Origin: Mobilitalea sp. | Lineage (GTDB): Bacteria; Bacillota_A; Clostridia; Lachnospirales; Lachnospiraceae | Length of the DNA: 9,002 nt | Assembly (NCBI GenBank): GCA_029974875.1 | Contig: JARKQP010000294.1 | Location: forward strand, 1-9,002 | Reading direction: 5' to 3' | Part shown: one piece after another, positions 1-6,818 of the stretch | Layout of the letters: each line of letters opens with the position of its first letter | Numbering within the stretch: the first letter of the stretch is position 1 | Notes under the pieces: generated by a model | Told to the model about the DNA's origin: nothing | Database searches by the model: none | Seen by the model: the letters and a program-made list of their open reading frames with translations, nothing else | Translations under genes and position numbers: made by a program

Positions 1-1
1 C

Positions 2-280
2 CTTAAGGGGAAGGAATTAATCCGCCGCCTGGTGCAGGAGGCAGCAGGCCAAATTGATATTCTGGTAGGGGGTGGTGTAGATGCTGAGACTATTCAGGAG
101 CTCTACCCTGCAACCCTGGCAGCCTCCTATCATATGTCAGGCAAAGTGGTAAAGGACAGCAGGATGGTTTTCCGCAAGGAGGACGTCAATATGGGGCTGC
201 CGTTCATGAGTGAATATGAGATCTGGCAGACGGACGTGGATAAGATAAGGCTGGCAAAGAACGTTTTGGAGAATTTATAA
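2..280 (+). CDS. cutC: CutC family protein, C-terminal fragment (5' end outside the window)
   Basis: The open frame enters from the left edge, so the true start lies upstream; GTG at 32 is an internal codon, not a start. About 92 C-terminal residues are visible. They match the end of the CutC TIM-barrel family (PF03932): an ILVGGGVD strand-loop (CutC proteins typically have a GGGV motif here), a YHMSGK segment at the position of the usual H-S-S/H-x-S motif, then DSRMVFR and a helix ending the protein, as in Firmicute CutC. Many Firmicute CutC proteins have the same S-E-Y-E-I and T-D near the end. CutC was named for copper homeostasis in E. coli, but that role is disputed and its biochemical activity is unsettled; the protein is expected to be cytosolic. 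The frame ends in TAA. I see no clear intrinsic terminator after it, so read-through into the next gene, 149 bases downstream on the same strand, is possible. Confidence 0.85.
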   Translation, partial: LKGKELIRRLVQEAAGQIDILVGGGVDAETIQELYPATLAASYHMSGKVVKDSRMVFRKEDVNMGLPFMSEYEIWQTDVDKIRLAKNVLENL

Positions 281-356
281 TCATGGCCCGGTACCTGGGG
301 CTTATTAAAGTACGCCTGGAAACTCTTTGTATACAGATTTGTGAAATGACTTTTTG

Positions 357-399
357 CCCAGAAAAGTGTTAAAGCTTTTGATACAAGAAAGTTTCTGGG
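357..399 (+). other. Hairpin in the cutC to transglutaminase-gene spacer
   Basis: An 8-bp perfect stem CCCAGAAA (357-364) / TTTCTGGG (392-399) encloses an AT-rich loop that itself contains AAAGCTTT. No T-tract follows the stem, so it is not a convincing intrinsic terminator. It lies 30 bases before the next start codon and may be a leader structure or a processing site. Nothing else is evident in the 281-429 spacer apart from the ribosome-binding site. Confidence 0.3.
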
Positions 400-429
400 A
401 GTACCCATAAGGAAAGATGAGGAATTAAG

Positions 430-3003
430 ATGTTTTCATTTGAAATGGAGCAACAGATAGAAGGAGATTTTGAAAAGCTTCTTCCGCTCATGGGGAACCG
501 GAAGGAGGTTATTCTCCGCAGCTTTAGGGAACTTCCGGCTCAGGAAGCAATCGTAATGAAGTTCCTATATACAAAGATGCCCCTTAGTGATATCGGCAAC
601 TATTCCTTTGATACCTTCCTGGATTATGCAAAGCACGGGATATTCTTGTGGAACCGGGGGAATTACAGGGATAAGCTGCCTTTGGAGCTGTTTTTGAATT
701 ATGTACTATACCACAGGGTGAACGAGGAAGAGATTACGCCGTGCCGAGGCTTCTTCTACCGGCAGCTGTCCCCACGTGTGGAGGGGCTGGGGATGAGGGA
801 GGCCGTATTGGAGGCAAATTACTGGTGTGCGGAGGAAGTGACCTACCATTCCACCGACGAAAGAACCATGGCGCCAATGGCAGTATATAAAACCGGCTTC
901 GGAAGATGCGGGGAGGAGTCTGCATTTACAGTTTCGGTACTCCGTAGTATAGGGATTCCTGCCAGGCAGGTGTATGTTCCAAGATGGTCCCACTGTGATG
1001 ACAATCATGCCTGGGTAGAGGCCTGGTGTGATGGAGCCTGGTATTTTATCGGGGCATGTGAACCTGAGCCGGTATTAAACCGGGGCTGGTTTACCAATGC
1101 TTCCTCAAGGGCCATGCTGGCCCATTCCAGATGGTTTGGCGGTATTCCTTCCGGGGAAGAGGTAACTGAAAGGGATGGAATGGCTGCGGTATTTAATACC
1201 CTGTCCCATTATGCCCGTACAAAGGAGCTTGAGGTCCGAATCCTTGATAAGGCAGGAAATCCGGTGGAGGCCGCGGAGGTAGAATTTGAGGTGCTGAATT
1301 ATTCCGAGTTTTTTACCGTTGCAGCACTGCTTACGGACCATGCCGGAAAGGTGCGGATTACCCTGGGCCTGGGAAGCATCCGCCTTCATGCCCATAAGGA
1401 CGGACAGCTGGTAGACCGCATTATTGACACAAGGGAAAAGAGCAATTTCATAATTGATCTGGAAGAGGATAGGCAGGAAGAGGTCTGGACCGATTTTGAT
1501 ATCATAGCTCCGGAAGAACAGCCGGTAAATACGGTTACGCTGGAAAAGGAGCAGGAGCTCTCCGGCTCAAGACGGATGAAGGAGGCAATCGGGAAGCGCC
1601 TGGCTAAGGTAGAGGCCGCCTATGCCGGAACAGAAGCAAAGGAACAGATTTTGCAGGGGCAGGCCGGGGGAGAGCTGGAAGGAATTCTGGAGAAAAGTAA
1701 AAGTAATTATGGGGAGCTTAGGAAATTCCTCCTTGAGGAGCCTGGATGGGCGCGGGAAGATAAGGAAGCCTTACTGATGGCGCTGAGTGAAAAAGATTAC
1801 AGGGATTGTAAAAGCAGCGTTCTTAGGGAGCATTTCAGCGATGCAATGAAGTACGCGGATCGGTTGGAACGGGAGGTTTTTACTCATTATGTACTAAATC
1901 CCAGGATTTATTTTGAACCACTGACACGGTACCGGGAATTTATCCATGGGTTTTATACGGAGGAGCAGAGGCAGTTATTCCGGGATAAACCGGCTCTGAT
2001 CTGGGAGGATATCCATACAAGGATCCAGGAATATCAGGAGAAGGAATACAGCCATCTGTTCACGGCTCCGGCGGCCTGTTTGGAGCTTGGGGCAGGGAGC
2101 CTTTTGTCAAAGAAAATATTATTTGTAGCTATCTGCAGAACCTTTGGAATTCCTGCACGGATGAATAGGAAGGACTGTTCCATTGAATATTATGAGGAAG
2201 GACAGTTCAAATCCGTAGGGAGTACGGACACGGCGGCAGCTTCTCTGAGGCTCCGGCCGGCAAAGGCAGGGGAAAGCTGGATTTATTTTGCGAACTGGTC
2301 CCTTGCGGCCCTGGAAAGGGGAAGCTACAAGTCCTTGAACCTTGCGGAAGCAGAATGGAAGAAGGAGGGCATGGAGCTGCAGCTGGCACCGGGCAGCTAC
2401 CGTATCATAACCACGAAACGGCTGCTGAACGGGAACCTGTTTGCAAAGGAATATTATTTCACCTTGCGGGCAGGGGAGTACAGGGAGGTTTCCCTGCAGT
2501 CCAGGGATATCAAATTAAATGATATGCTGACCCACTATCCATTGCCTGATTTTGAATTGGCAGGAGAGGCAGGGGAAGCTATAAAAGCCAGTGAGCTGGT
2601 AGGGTCGTGCCCGGAAACTCCCCAGACACAACCCCGGAACCGGATGAACCTGTTCATCTGGCTGGAGGAAGGAAAGGAACCGACGGAGCACATCCTAAAT
2701 GAGCTGTATGAGCATAAGGAAGCGTTCCAGGAGCTGGACGGCAGCATTTTCTTTATGGTAAAGGATAAAGCAGCGCTGGAAAACCCGACAATCAAAAGAA
2801 CCTTGTCTGCAATCCCAAGGATACGGACATACTATGATGCTGCGAAGGAGAATGTGGACAGGATCGGCAGAAGGATGTACATAGATCCGGAAAAATTGCC
2901 CCTGATCCTGGTTACCGACCGGATGACAGGAATCTATGGGATGAATGGATATAATGTGGGAACTGGGGATTTATTGCTGCGCATCTTTGGGGAATACCGG
3001 TAG
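430..3003 (+). CDS. Large multidomain transglutaminase-like protein with a redoxin-like C-terminus
   Basis: This 857-residue protein has no signal peptide or membrane segment, so it is expected to be cytosolic. GAGG (419-422) sits 7 bases before ATG 430, which supports this start over the second ATG at 445. Residues about 110-215 form a transglutaminase/protease-like core (PF01841-like): GRCGEES with candidate nucleophile Cys160, a DNHAWVEAW segment with His193, and WYFIGACEPEP, where the usual third-triad Asp aligns with Gly208. Residues 265-345 look like an Ig/carboxypeptidase-regulatory beta domain (DKAGNPVEAAEVEF). Residues 350-480 are charged and helical. Residues 550-595 repeat the core pattern (GSLLSKKILFVAICRTFGIPAR against the first GRCGEESAFTVSVLRSIGIPAR) but without the Cys. 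Residues about 645-690 look like a second beta domain. From about residue 704, a PLPDFEL...ASELVG opening and a PLILVTD...GIYG ending resemble a redoxin/thioredoxin fold without a CxxC. The substrate is unknown; peptide cleavage, amide transfer or binding are all possible. The convergent neighbour is separated by a palindrome. Confidence 0.85.
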   Translation: MFSFEMEQQIEGDFEKLLPLMGNRKEVILRSFRELPAQEAIVMKFLYTKMPLSDIGNYSFDTFLDYAKHGIFLWNRGNYRDKLPLELFLNYVLYHRVNEEEITPCRGFFYRQLSPRVEGLGMREAVLEANYWCAEEVTYHSTDERTMAPMAVYKTGFGRCGEESAFTVSVLRSIGIPARQVYVPRWSHCDDNHAWVEAWCDGAWYFIGACEPEPVLNRGWFTNASSRAMLAHSRWFGGIPSGEEVTERDGMAAVFNTLSHYARTKELEVRILDKAGNPVEAAEVEFEVLNYSEFFTVAALLTDHAGKVRITLGLGSIRLHAHKDGQLVDRIIDTREKSNFIIDLEEDRQEEVWTDFDIIAPEEQPVNTVTLEKEQELSGSRRMKEAIGKRLAKVEAAYAGTEAKEQILQGQAGGELEGILEKSKSNYGELRKFLLEEPGWAREDKEALLMALSEKDYRDCKSSVLREHFSDAMKYADRLEREVFTHYVLNPRIYFEPLTRYREFIHGFYTEEQRQLFRDKPALIWEDIHTRIQEYQEKEYSHLFTAPAACLELGAGSLLSKKILFVAICRTFGIPARMNRKDCSIEYYEEGQFKSVGSTDTAAASLRLRPAKAGESWIYFANWSLAALERGSYKSLNLAEAEWKKEGMELQLAPGSYRIITTKRLLNGNLFAKEYYFTLRAGEYREVSLQSRDIKLNDMLTHYPLPDFELAGEAGEAIKASELVGSCPETPQTQPRNRMNLFIWLEEGKEPTEHILNELYEHKEAFQELDGSIFFMVKDKAALENPTIKRTLSAIPRIRTYYDAAKENVDRIGRRMYIDPEKLPLILVTDRMTGIYGMNGYNVGTGDLLLRIFGEYR

Positions 3004-3046
3004 AACCGTATCTCCGCGAAGGAATTACTGGCAATATAAAATATTT

Positions 3047-3110
3047 CAGGCTAGTACAACGGGCCCTAAATAACTGTGCACAGTTATTTAGGGCCCGTTG
3101 TACTAGCCTG
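3047..3110. repeat. Perfect 64-bp palindrome (32-bp arms, no spacer) between convergent genes
   Basis: The left arm (3047-3078) is the exact reverse complement of the right arm (3079-3110), centred on GTGCAC with GGGCCC in each arm. The symmetry breaks immediately outside. The right arm contains the last two sense codons and the TAG stop of the minus-strand S-component gene, so the element overlaps that coding end. As RNA from either strand it would fold into a very long perfect stem. It could stop or stabilise transcripts from both convergent genes, although neither side carries a clean T-tract of the intrinsic-terminator kind. An inserted or duplicated palindromic element is an alternative origin. 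Confidence 0.9.
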
Positions 3111-3597
3111 CCAGCTGGAGCTTCAGCTTATTCAGGATAAAATAAAGTGGCTTGAATAAGATAAGGGTAACGACAAAATTACCGGCACAATGAGCGATAT
3201 CAAATGGAATTCCCTGCACCCAGCTGGCCAGGCCGCCCTGGATTCCGCTTGTAATCATAACTGTGATGGAATATAGGGCGCCAAAGCTTAATCCGTAGGC
3301 TCCCGAGATGATGGCCCAGTACAGGGGGGATTGCACCCTATGAAACAGCTTGGTTATAAGATATAATATCAGCCAGATATACAGGTATGAGAACCACCAT
3401 AGTCCAAAGCCATAAATAAGGCCTTCCACAGCCACAAAGACATAGATGATATAAATCGACCTCCAGCCAAAGGTCAAGGTATACAGTATGATTAACAAGG
3501 ATACCAGCTCAATATTAGGAACAAAGCTTAAACAGAACTGGGTGGCAACCATAATTGCACTCATCATTCCGATAATAGCGATATCCTTAACCTTCAT
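3103..3597 (-). CDS. ECF transporter S component, probably for cobalamin or a related corrinoid
   Basis: This is a 164-residue integral membrane protein that would act as the substrate-binding subunit of an energy-coupling-factor vitamin importer, working with shared EcfA/A'/T subunits encoded elsewhere. I chose ATG 3597 because AGGAGG lies 7 bases upstream. The longer frame starting at 3657 runs into the upstream gene and adds 20 non-membrane residues. About six hydrophobic helices are visible (roughly 5-25, 29-46, 48-65, 67-84, 93-115, 133-155). The first has the small-residue pattern of S components (IGMMSAIMVATQ), and the last begins with G-I-P-F-D-I-A-H, a common ending of the family. 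It lies 34 bases downstream of a DUF4430 protein, and the pair sits behind a cobalamin riboswitch, which is the main basis for the substrate assignment. Known B12-linked S components include CbrT and CblT (the latter predicted for alpha-ribazole precursors). Which one this resembles most cannot be decided here. The gene end lies inside the palindrome. Confidence 0.8.
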   Translation of the reverse strand: MKVKDIAIIGMMSAIMVATQFCLSFVPNIELVSLLIILYTLTFGWRSIYIIYVFVAVEGLIYGFGLWWFSYLYIWLILYLITKLFHRVQSPLYWAIISGAYGLSFGALYSITVMITSGIQGGLASWVQGIPFDIAHCAGNFVVTLILFKPLYFILNKLKLQLAG

Positions 3598-3631
3598 CTG
3601 AAAACCTCCTGCCGGATATTCCTTCTCTTTT

Positions 3632-4027
3632 TTAGTAAACGGTAAGAGTGATTTCATAATGCTCCCCGTCTGCGATTGGTGTCAAATCAACTCCAGTGTA
3701 AACGTCCTCGCCACCCTTGGTAATACACCACCACTCATTTTTGGAATCATCAGCGACGCGGCCATTCACTTCTGTAATGTATAAACCATAATCTTCCATG
3801 GAGCCTTTGACCAGATCCGCCTCTTCCAGTGCCTGGCCAAGAAATTCAGCATCTGTATTCAGCGTAAATGCCTTGCTTTCCTCCTCAGGAATAACCACCT
3901 CTACAACCACCTCTTTGGAACCCTTCGTAGTTCCCGGTTTAAAATGGTTATAAGCTAAGGACATTGCTGCTATCAAAACTGCCAATAGGACAACCGCTAA
4001 AACCGGCTTAAAATATTTGTTTTTCAT
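3632..4027 (-). CDS. Membrane-anchored DUF4430 (transcobalamin-like) domain protein
   Basis: This 131-residue protein has a short basic start, one hydrophobic helix (residues 8-26, no lipobox Cys) acting as an uncleaved anchor or signal, then an extracellular domain. The domain matches DUF4430 (PF14478), related to the C-terminal domain of animal transcobalamin and intrinsic factor: a QALEEADLV helix, YGLYITEVNG, WWCITKGGE, then TGVDLTPIADGEHYEITL at the end. In Firmicutes such proteins are often found beside ECF S components. Here it precedes one by 34 bases and both are behind a cobalamin riboswitch, so I infer it captures cobalamin or a corrinoid at the cell surface and passes it to the S component. 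AGGAGG lies 5 bases before ATG, immediately after the riboswitch terminator's T-tract, so expression depends on transcription passing that terminator. Corrinoid binding by this small single-domain form is not shown by the sequence. Confidence 0.82.
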   Translation of the reverse strand: MKNKYFKPVLAVVLLAVLIAAMSLAYNHFKPGTTKGSKEVVVEVVIPEEESKAFTLNTDAEFLGQALEEADLVKGSMEDYGLYITEVNGRVADDSKNEWWCITKGGEDVYTGVDLTPIADGEHYEITLTVY

Positions 4028-4049
4028 ACTCTCCTCCTAAAAATGTAAT

Positions 4050-4088
4050 AAAAAAAATCCTTTACCCACGGATGAACCGGGAAAAGGA
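4050..4088 (-). terminator. Intrinsic terminator controlled by the cobalamin riboswitch
   Basis: On the minus strand the stem is TCCTTT-t-CCC (4088-4079) / GGG-t-AAAGGA (4067-4058), followed by eight T residues (4057-4050). It lies between the riboswitch aptamer and the DUF4430 start codon, where an attenuator is expected. Cobalamin binding should favour this hairpin and stop transcription before the two uptake genes. Confidence 0.85.
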
Positions 4089-4173
4089 CAATAAAGCCAT
4101 ACAGCATATGCAGCTGCCCAAGTCAAATACAACCAGTTACAGGTTATTAGCAATTGACTATGTCTATTGTACC
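4086..4173 (-). promoter_or_regulatory. Candidate antiterminator pairing in the riboswitch expression platform
   Basis: The minus-strand segment GGTACAATA (4173-4165) can pair with TATTGTCC (4093-4086), giving eight base pairs with one bulged U. The second segment includes the first three bases of the terminator's 5' arm, so the two structures exclude each other at that edge. GTACC just after the aptamer (4204-4200) could instead capture GGTAC (4173-4169). This is an inference by eye only. Confidence 0.35.
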
Positions 4174-4208
4174 CATGCCCAAATCCTCGTGGAATGATTG
4201 GTACCAGT

Positions 4209-4426
4209 AATAAGCAGGTATTCTGACTCTTGGATCATGACTCATTTCGCGTCTTCCCAGTATTATTCCGATAGAATAATATCCAGTGACTTTCACAAGG
4301 TATTCCTTGCCTCGATGAATTCCCCAAATACAGCGGCGAGACCGTACAGGCATTTAACCTGTTTCCCTATTATGTTAGCTCTGCGCTTCAGATAAGAACA
4401 GAAGTACAAAAGCATAACCACTTATT
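4209..4426 (-). promoter_or_regulatory. Cobalamin (B12) riboswitch aptamer
   Basis: The minus strand carries the family's conserved blocks in order: AATAGGGAAAC (4371-4361), AGG...CCTGTACGG, CTCGCCGCTGTA (4340-4329), GGGGA, the B12-box core AGTCACTG (4291-4284), GGGAAGACGCG (4258-4248), then ATGA...CCAAGAGTCAGAATACCTGC (ending near 4215). The P1 stem closes between AATAAGTGGTTA (from 4426) and TACCTGCTTATT (to 4209), with two wobbles and one mismatch. The subtype (adenosylcobalamin or other) was not determined. It controls the DUF4430 and S-component genes, which supports cobalamin or a corrinoid as their substrate. Confidence 0.93.
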
Positions 4427-4438
4427 CTGATATGCTTT

Positions 4439-4467
4439 AGTATAGCATTGGCGTTTTCTTATGTCAA
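4439..4467 (-). promoter_or_regulatory. Sigma-A promoter for the cobalamin uptake unit
   Basis: On the minus strand TTGACA (4467-4462) is followed by a 17-base spacer and TATACT (4444-4439), preceded by TGC as an extended -10. The predicted start, about 4432, lies a few bases before the P1 stem of the riboswitch, so the whole leader is transcribed. Confidence 0.85.
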
Positions 4468-4546
4468 TCAAAGAAGAATTAGTTTCCTGCAGGGTATCCG
4501 ATGCTTCGGGTCTGGCATTTTCCTTCAGCGGGAGCGAATAAACCAT

Positions 4547-4574
4547 TTGCTATTTTTAGCCAATATGCTATAAT
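4547..4574 (+). promoter_or_regulatory. Promoter of galM
   Basis: TTGCTA (4547-4552), a 16-base spacer and a perfect TATAAT (4569-4574) preceded by TGC lie about 45 bases upstream of the galM start. The promoter diverges from the cobalamin unit. No obvious operator or CcpA-type site was recognised nearby. Confidence 0.75.
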
Positions 4575-4617
4575 CATTACTTAAGAATGTTTATATTTTA
4601 GGACGAGGAGTAGAAAA

Positions 4618-5676
4618 ATGAAGATTACGCAAAAATCATTTGGTAAAACTGCAAAGGGTGAGGAAGTAACCTTATACACCTTGACGAATGGGAATGGAAT
4701 GGAGGTTTCCTTAATTAATTATGGAGCGGCTATCATCAACATCCTGGTTCCTGATGCAAAGGGTGCCCTGGCAGATGTTAATTTAGGCTATGGGGCGGTT
4801 GCCGGCTATGAAAACAATGCTCCCGGGTTTGGTTCCTTTATCGGCAGGTATGCGAACAGGATTGGCGGCGCGAAGTTTGGAATAAATGGGAAGGTATATG
4901 AACTGGATAAGAATGACGGCGGGAATACCTTGCATGGTGGATTTGTCGGATATAATAAATTTATATATGAGGCGGAATGCTATAAGGATGATGATATAGC
5001 AAGTGTTGAATTTTCAAGGCTAAGCCCCCATATGGAGCAGGGCTTCCCCGGTAATCTGGATATTACGGTTACTTATAGCCTGACGGAAGCGAATGAATTG
5101 GTCATTGAATATCTGGCAGTGTCTGACCGCGATACGGTTGTGAATTTAACAAACCATTCCTACTTTAATCTTTCCGGGCATAATTCAGGCTCTGTGCTTA
5201 ACCATAAGGTTTGGATTAAGTCGCATCAGTTTACCCCGACGGACAAGCAGCTGATCCCTACCGGCGAGCTTAGGGATGTAACCGGTACGCCAATGGATTT
5301 CAGGGTTGCAAAGAAGCTGGGACAGGACATTGGTTCTGATTATGAGCCACTGGTTTTGGCCGGTGGATATGACCATAACTATGTACTTGACATCAGCGGC
5401 ACCGATGTAGAGAAGGTAGCGGAATTAACTGATGAGAAGAGCGGAAGGAAGCTGGAGGTATATACGGATATGCCCGGTATGCAGCTATATACAGGGAATT
5501 TCCTGACACCGGAAGAGGGATGCAAGGCAGGGGCAGTATATAATAAGAGGGCAGGGGTATGCTTTGAGACCCAGTATTTCCCGGATTCCTGCAATATCAG
5601 CAGCTTTCCCTCCTGCCTGCTAAAAGCGGGAAAGGAATATGATTCCGTAACGATTTATAAGTTCTCCGTAATTTAA
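4618..5676 (+). CDS. galM: Galactose mutarotase (aldose 1-epimerase)
   Basis: This 352-residue cytosolic enzyme interconverts the alpha and beta anomers of aldohexoses such as galactose and glucose, feeding the Leloir pathway. The length is normal for GalM. Family motifs are all present: GRYANRI (residues 76-82, substrate Arg77), NDGGNTLHGG with His106, NLTNHSYFNLSG with catalytic acid His180, YDHNYVL with Asp252, QLYTGNFL, and CFETQYFPDS with catalytic base Glu317. GAGGAG (4605-4610) lies 7 bases before ATG. The gene has its own promoter and appears to be a single-gene unit, ending before a hairpin shared with the convergent upp gene. No other galactose genes are adjacent. The epimerase assignment is firm; the preferred sugar cannot be read from the sequence. 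Confidence 0.95.
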   Translation: MKITQKSFGKTAKGEEVTLYTLTNGNGMEVSLINYGAAIINILVPDAKGALADVNLGYGAVAGYENNAPGFGSFIGRYANRIGGAKFGINGKVYELDKNDGGNTLHGGFVGYNKFIYEAECYKDDDIASVEFSRLSPHMEQGFPGNLDITVTYSLTEANELVIEYLAVSDRDTVVNLTNHSYFNLSGHNSGSVLNHKVWIKSHQFTPTDKQLIPTGELRDVTGTPMDFRVAKKLGQDIGSDYEPLVLAGGYDHNYVLDISGTDVEKVAELTDEKSGRKLEVYTDMPGMQLYTGNFLTPEEGCKAGAVYNKRAGVCFETQYFPDSCNISSFPSCLLKAGKEYDSVTIYKFSVI

Positions 5677-5765
5677 AGTAGATTTAATTTGGATTTTATG
5701 GGCGTCAAAAGCCAGATGTATATATTGGGATAAAGCTACATGAGTAGCAAGCAGTAAATACGGAA

Positions 5766-5817
5766 AATCCCCGGATCGCCGGTTTGAATGGATATCAAGC
5801 CGGTTGTTCCGGGGATT
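5766..5817. terminator. Nested hairpin, probable bidirectional terminator between galM and upp
   Basis: An outer 10-bp perfect stem AATCCCCGGA (5766-5775) / TCCGGGGATT (5808-5817) encloses an inner 9-bp stem CCGGTTTGA / TCAAGCCGG with one G-U pair. It is followed by ATTATTT on the plus strand and by TTTTCC on the minus strand. It lies between the convergent stops of galM and upp, and the T-tracts are modest in both directions. Confidence 0.7.
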
Positions 5818-5855
5818 ATTTAAGTATAAGCAATGTAAAGGCGGTCGGATCCGTC

Positions 5856-6485
5856 TTATTTTGTTCCGTAGATCCTGTCCCCTGCATCGCCGAGACCTGG
5901 CAGGATATAGCCTTTATCATTCAGCCTTTCATCAAGGTTGCCGATATAGATCTCAACATCAGGATGGGCTTTTGTCAAACGCTCCACACCTTCCGGTGCT
6001 GCAATGAGACAGAGAAAATGAATTTTAGCGATACCCCTTTTCTTAAGAAGGTCAATGGCTGCCACAGCGGAGCCCCCGGTTGCAAGCATTGGATCAACGA
6101 CAAAAATCTCACGCTCGTCTGCATCGGAGGGGAGCTTGCAGAAATACTCAACCGGCTCTAAGGTTTCCTCGTTACGGTACAGGCCGATATGCCCAACCTT
6201 TGCACTTGGTATCAGATTTAGGATACCATCCGCCATATGGAGGCCTGCACGAAGGATTGGAACGATACAGAGCTTCTTGCCGGCAATCTCTTTTGCAATT
6301 GTTTTTACCAAGGGTGTTTCTATTTCAATGTCAGCAAGCGGAAGTTTTCTGGTAGCCTCATAGCAGATGAGCATTGCAACTTCTGAAACGAGGTCACGAA
6401 ACTCCTTTGTTGTCGTGGTTTTGCGTCTCATAATTCCTAGCTTGTGGTGGATTAAAGGATGATCCATAATTATTACATTTGACAT
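5856..6485 (-). CDS. upp: Uracil phosphoribosyltransferase
   Basis: The enzyme makes UMP from uracil and PRPP in pyrimidine salvage, in the cytosol. Its 209 residues equal the usual length for the family. The PRPP-binding motif [12 protein letters not shown] is at residues 129-140. Other family marks are the N-terminal [12 protein letters not shown] and [10 protein letters not shown], the central [12 protein letters not shown], and the uracil-binding end [21 protein letters not shown] lies 7 bases upstream of the ATG, fixing the start. It is transcribed leftward toward galM, and a nested hairpin separates the two stops. No permease or other pyrimidine gene is in the window. Confidence 0.97.
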   Translation of the reverse strand: MSNVIIMDHPLIHHKLGIMRRKTTTTKEFRDLVSEVAMLICYEATRKLPLADIEIETPLVKTIAKEIAGKKLCIVPILRAGLHMADGILNLIPSAKVGHIGLYRNEETLEPVEYFCKLPSDADEREIFVVDPMLATGGSAVAAIDLLKKRGIAKIHFLCLIAAPEGVERLTKAHPDVEIYIGNLDERLNDKGYILPGLGDAGDRIYGTK

Positions 6486-6546
6486 TGTTCTACCTCCTGA
6501 ATTTATTTTCTACATGGCAATCTTATTTTCGCCAAATTATCCAACG

Positions 6547-6576
6547 ATTATAATAACATAAATTAATATCTAAGAA
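6547..6576 (-). promoter_or_regulatory. Possible upp promoter
   Basis: On the minus strand TATAAT (6552-6547) lies about 62 bases before the upp start. The best -35 is TTCTTA (6576-6571) with an 18-base spacer, only three of six matches, within an A/T-rich run that could act as an UP element. The -10 is convincing and the -35 is weak. Confidence 0.45.
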
Positions 6577-6683
6577 AAGAAAAAAGTTGTTTATTTTGTT
6601 TGATATTTTATGGAAATTATTTCAAGAAGGTTTGTTTAGTGGTAAGAACCTTTTTGCTGCGGAGAGCTTTGTTATAGAGAACT

Positions 6684-6741
6684 TATTTCGTTCTAAGAAG
6701 GTATTTCATTTTAAGAATGTGTATTTCATTCTTTGGATACG
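6684..6741. repeat. Three imperfect tandem repeats of 18-20 bases
   Basis: Units begin at 6684 (TATTTCGTTCTAAGAAGG), 6702 (TATTTCATTTTAAGAATGTG) and 6722 (TATTTCATTCTTTGGATACG). The 10-mer GTATTTCATT recurs exactly with a 20-base period. The unit is short and AT-rich, so its function, if any, is unclear. Confidence 0.5.
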
Positions 6742-6784
6742 AACAAAGAAATAGAAGAAACCATATAATATAGTAAGATCTCTG

Positions 6785-6815
6785 AAAAATGAAGAAAACT
6801 AAAAAATGAAGAAAA
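6785..6815 (+). repeat. Direct repeat of a 14-mer, spaced 17 bases
   Basis: AAAAATGAAGAAAA occurs exactly at 6785-6798 and 6802-6815. Each copy holds an ATG opening a very short frame (6 and 8 codons), followed by a third ATG frame of 4 codons at 6829. None has a ribosome-binding site, so translation is unlikely. Confidence 0.45.
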
Positions 6816-6818
6816 AAA

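Noticed and set aside
3598..3657. 20-residue longer start for the S component
   Set aside because: It would overlap the upstream DUF4430 gene and add a non-membrane prefix, whereas AGGAGG sits 7 bases before ATG 3597.
4147..4395. Short frames on both strands between the DUF4430 gene and galM
   Set aside because: They lie inside the cobalamin riboswitch and its platform, whose conserved RNA blocks explain the sequence.
5784..6363. Plus-strand frames over upp
   Set aside because: They are antisense shadows of the fully recognisable upp gene on the minus strand.
6764..6769. TATAAT as a complete promoter for a small RNA
   Set aside because: No acceptable -35 lies at 15-19 bases; the nearest TTGGAT is 25 bases away. 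It was kept only as a hint within the RNA candidate.
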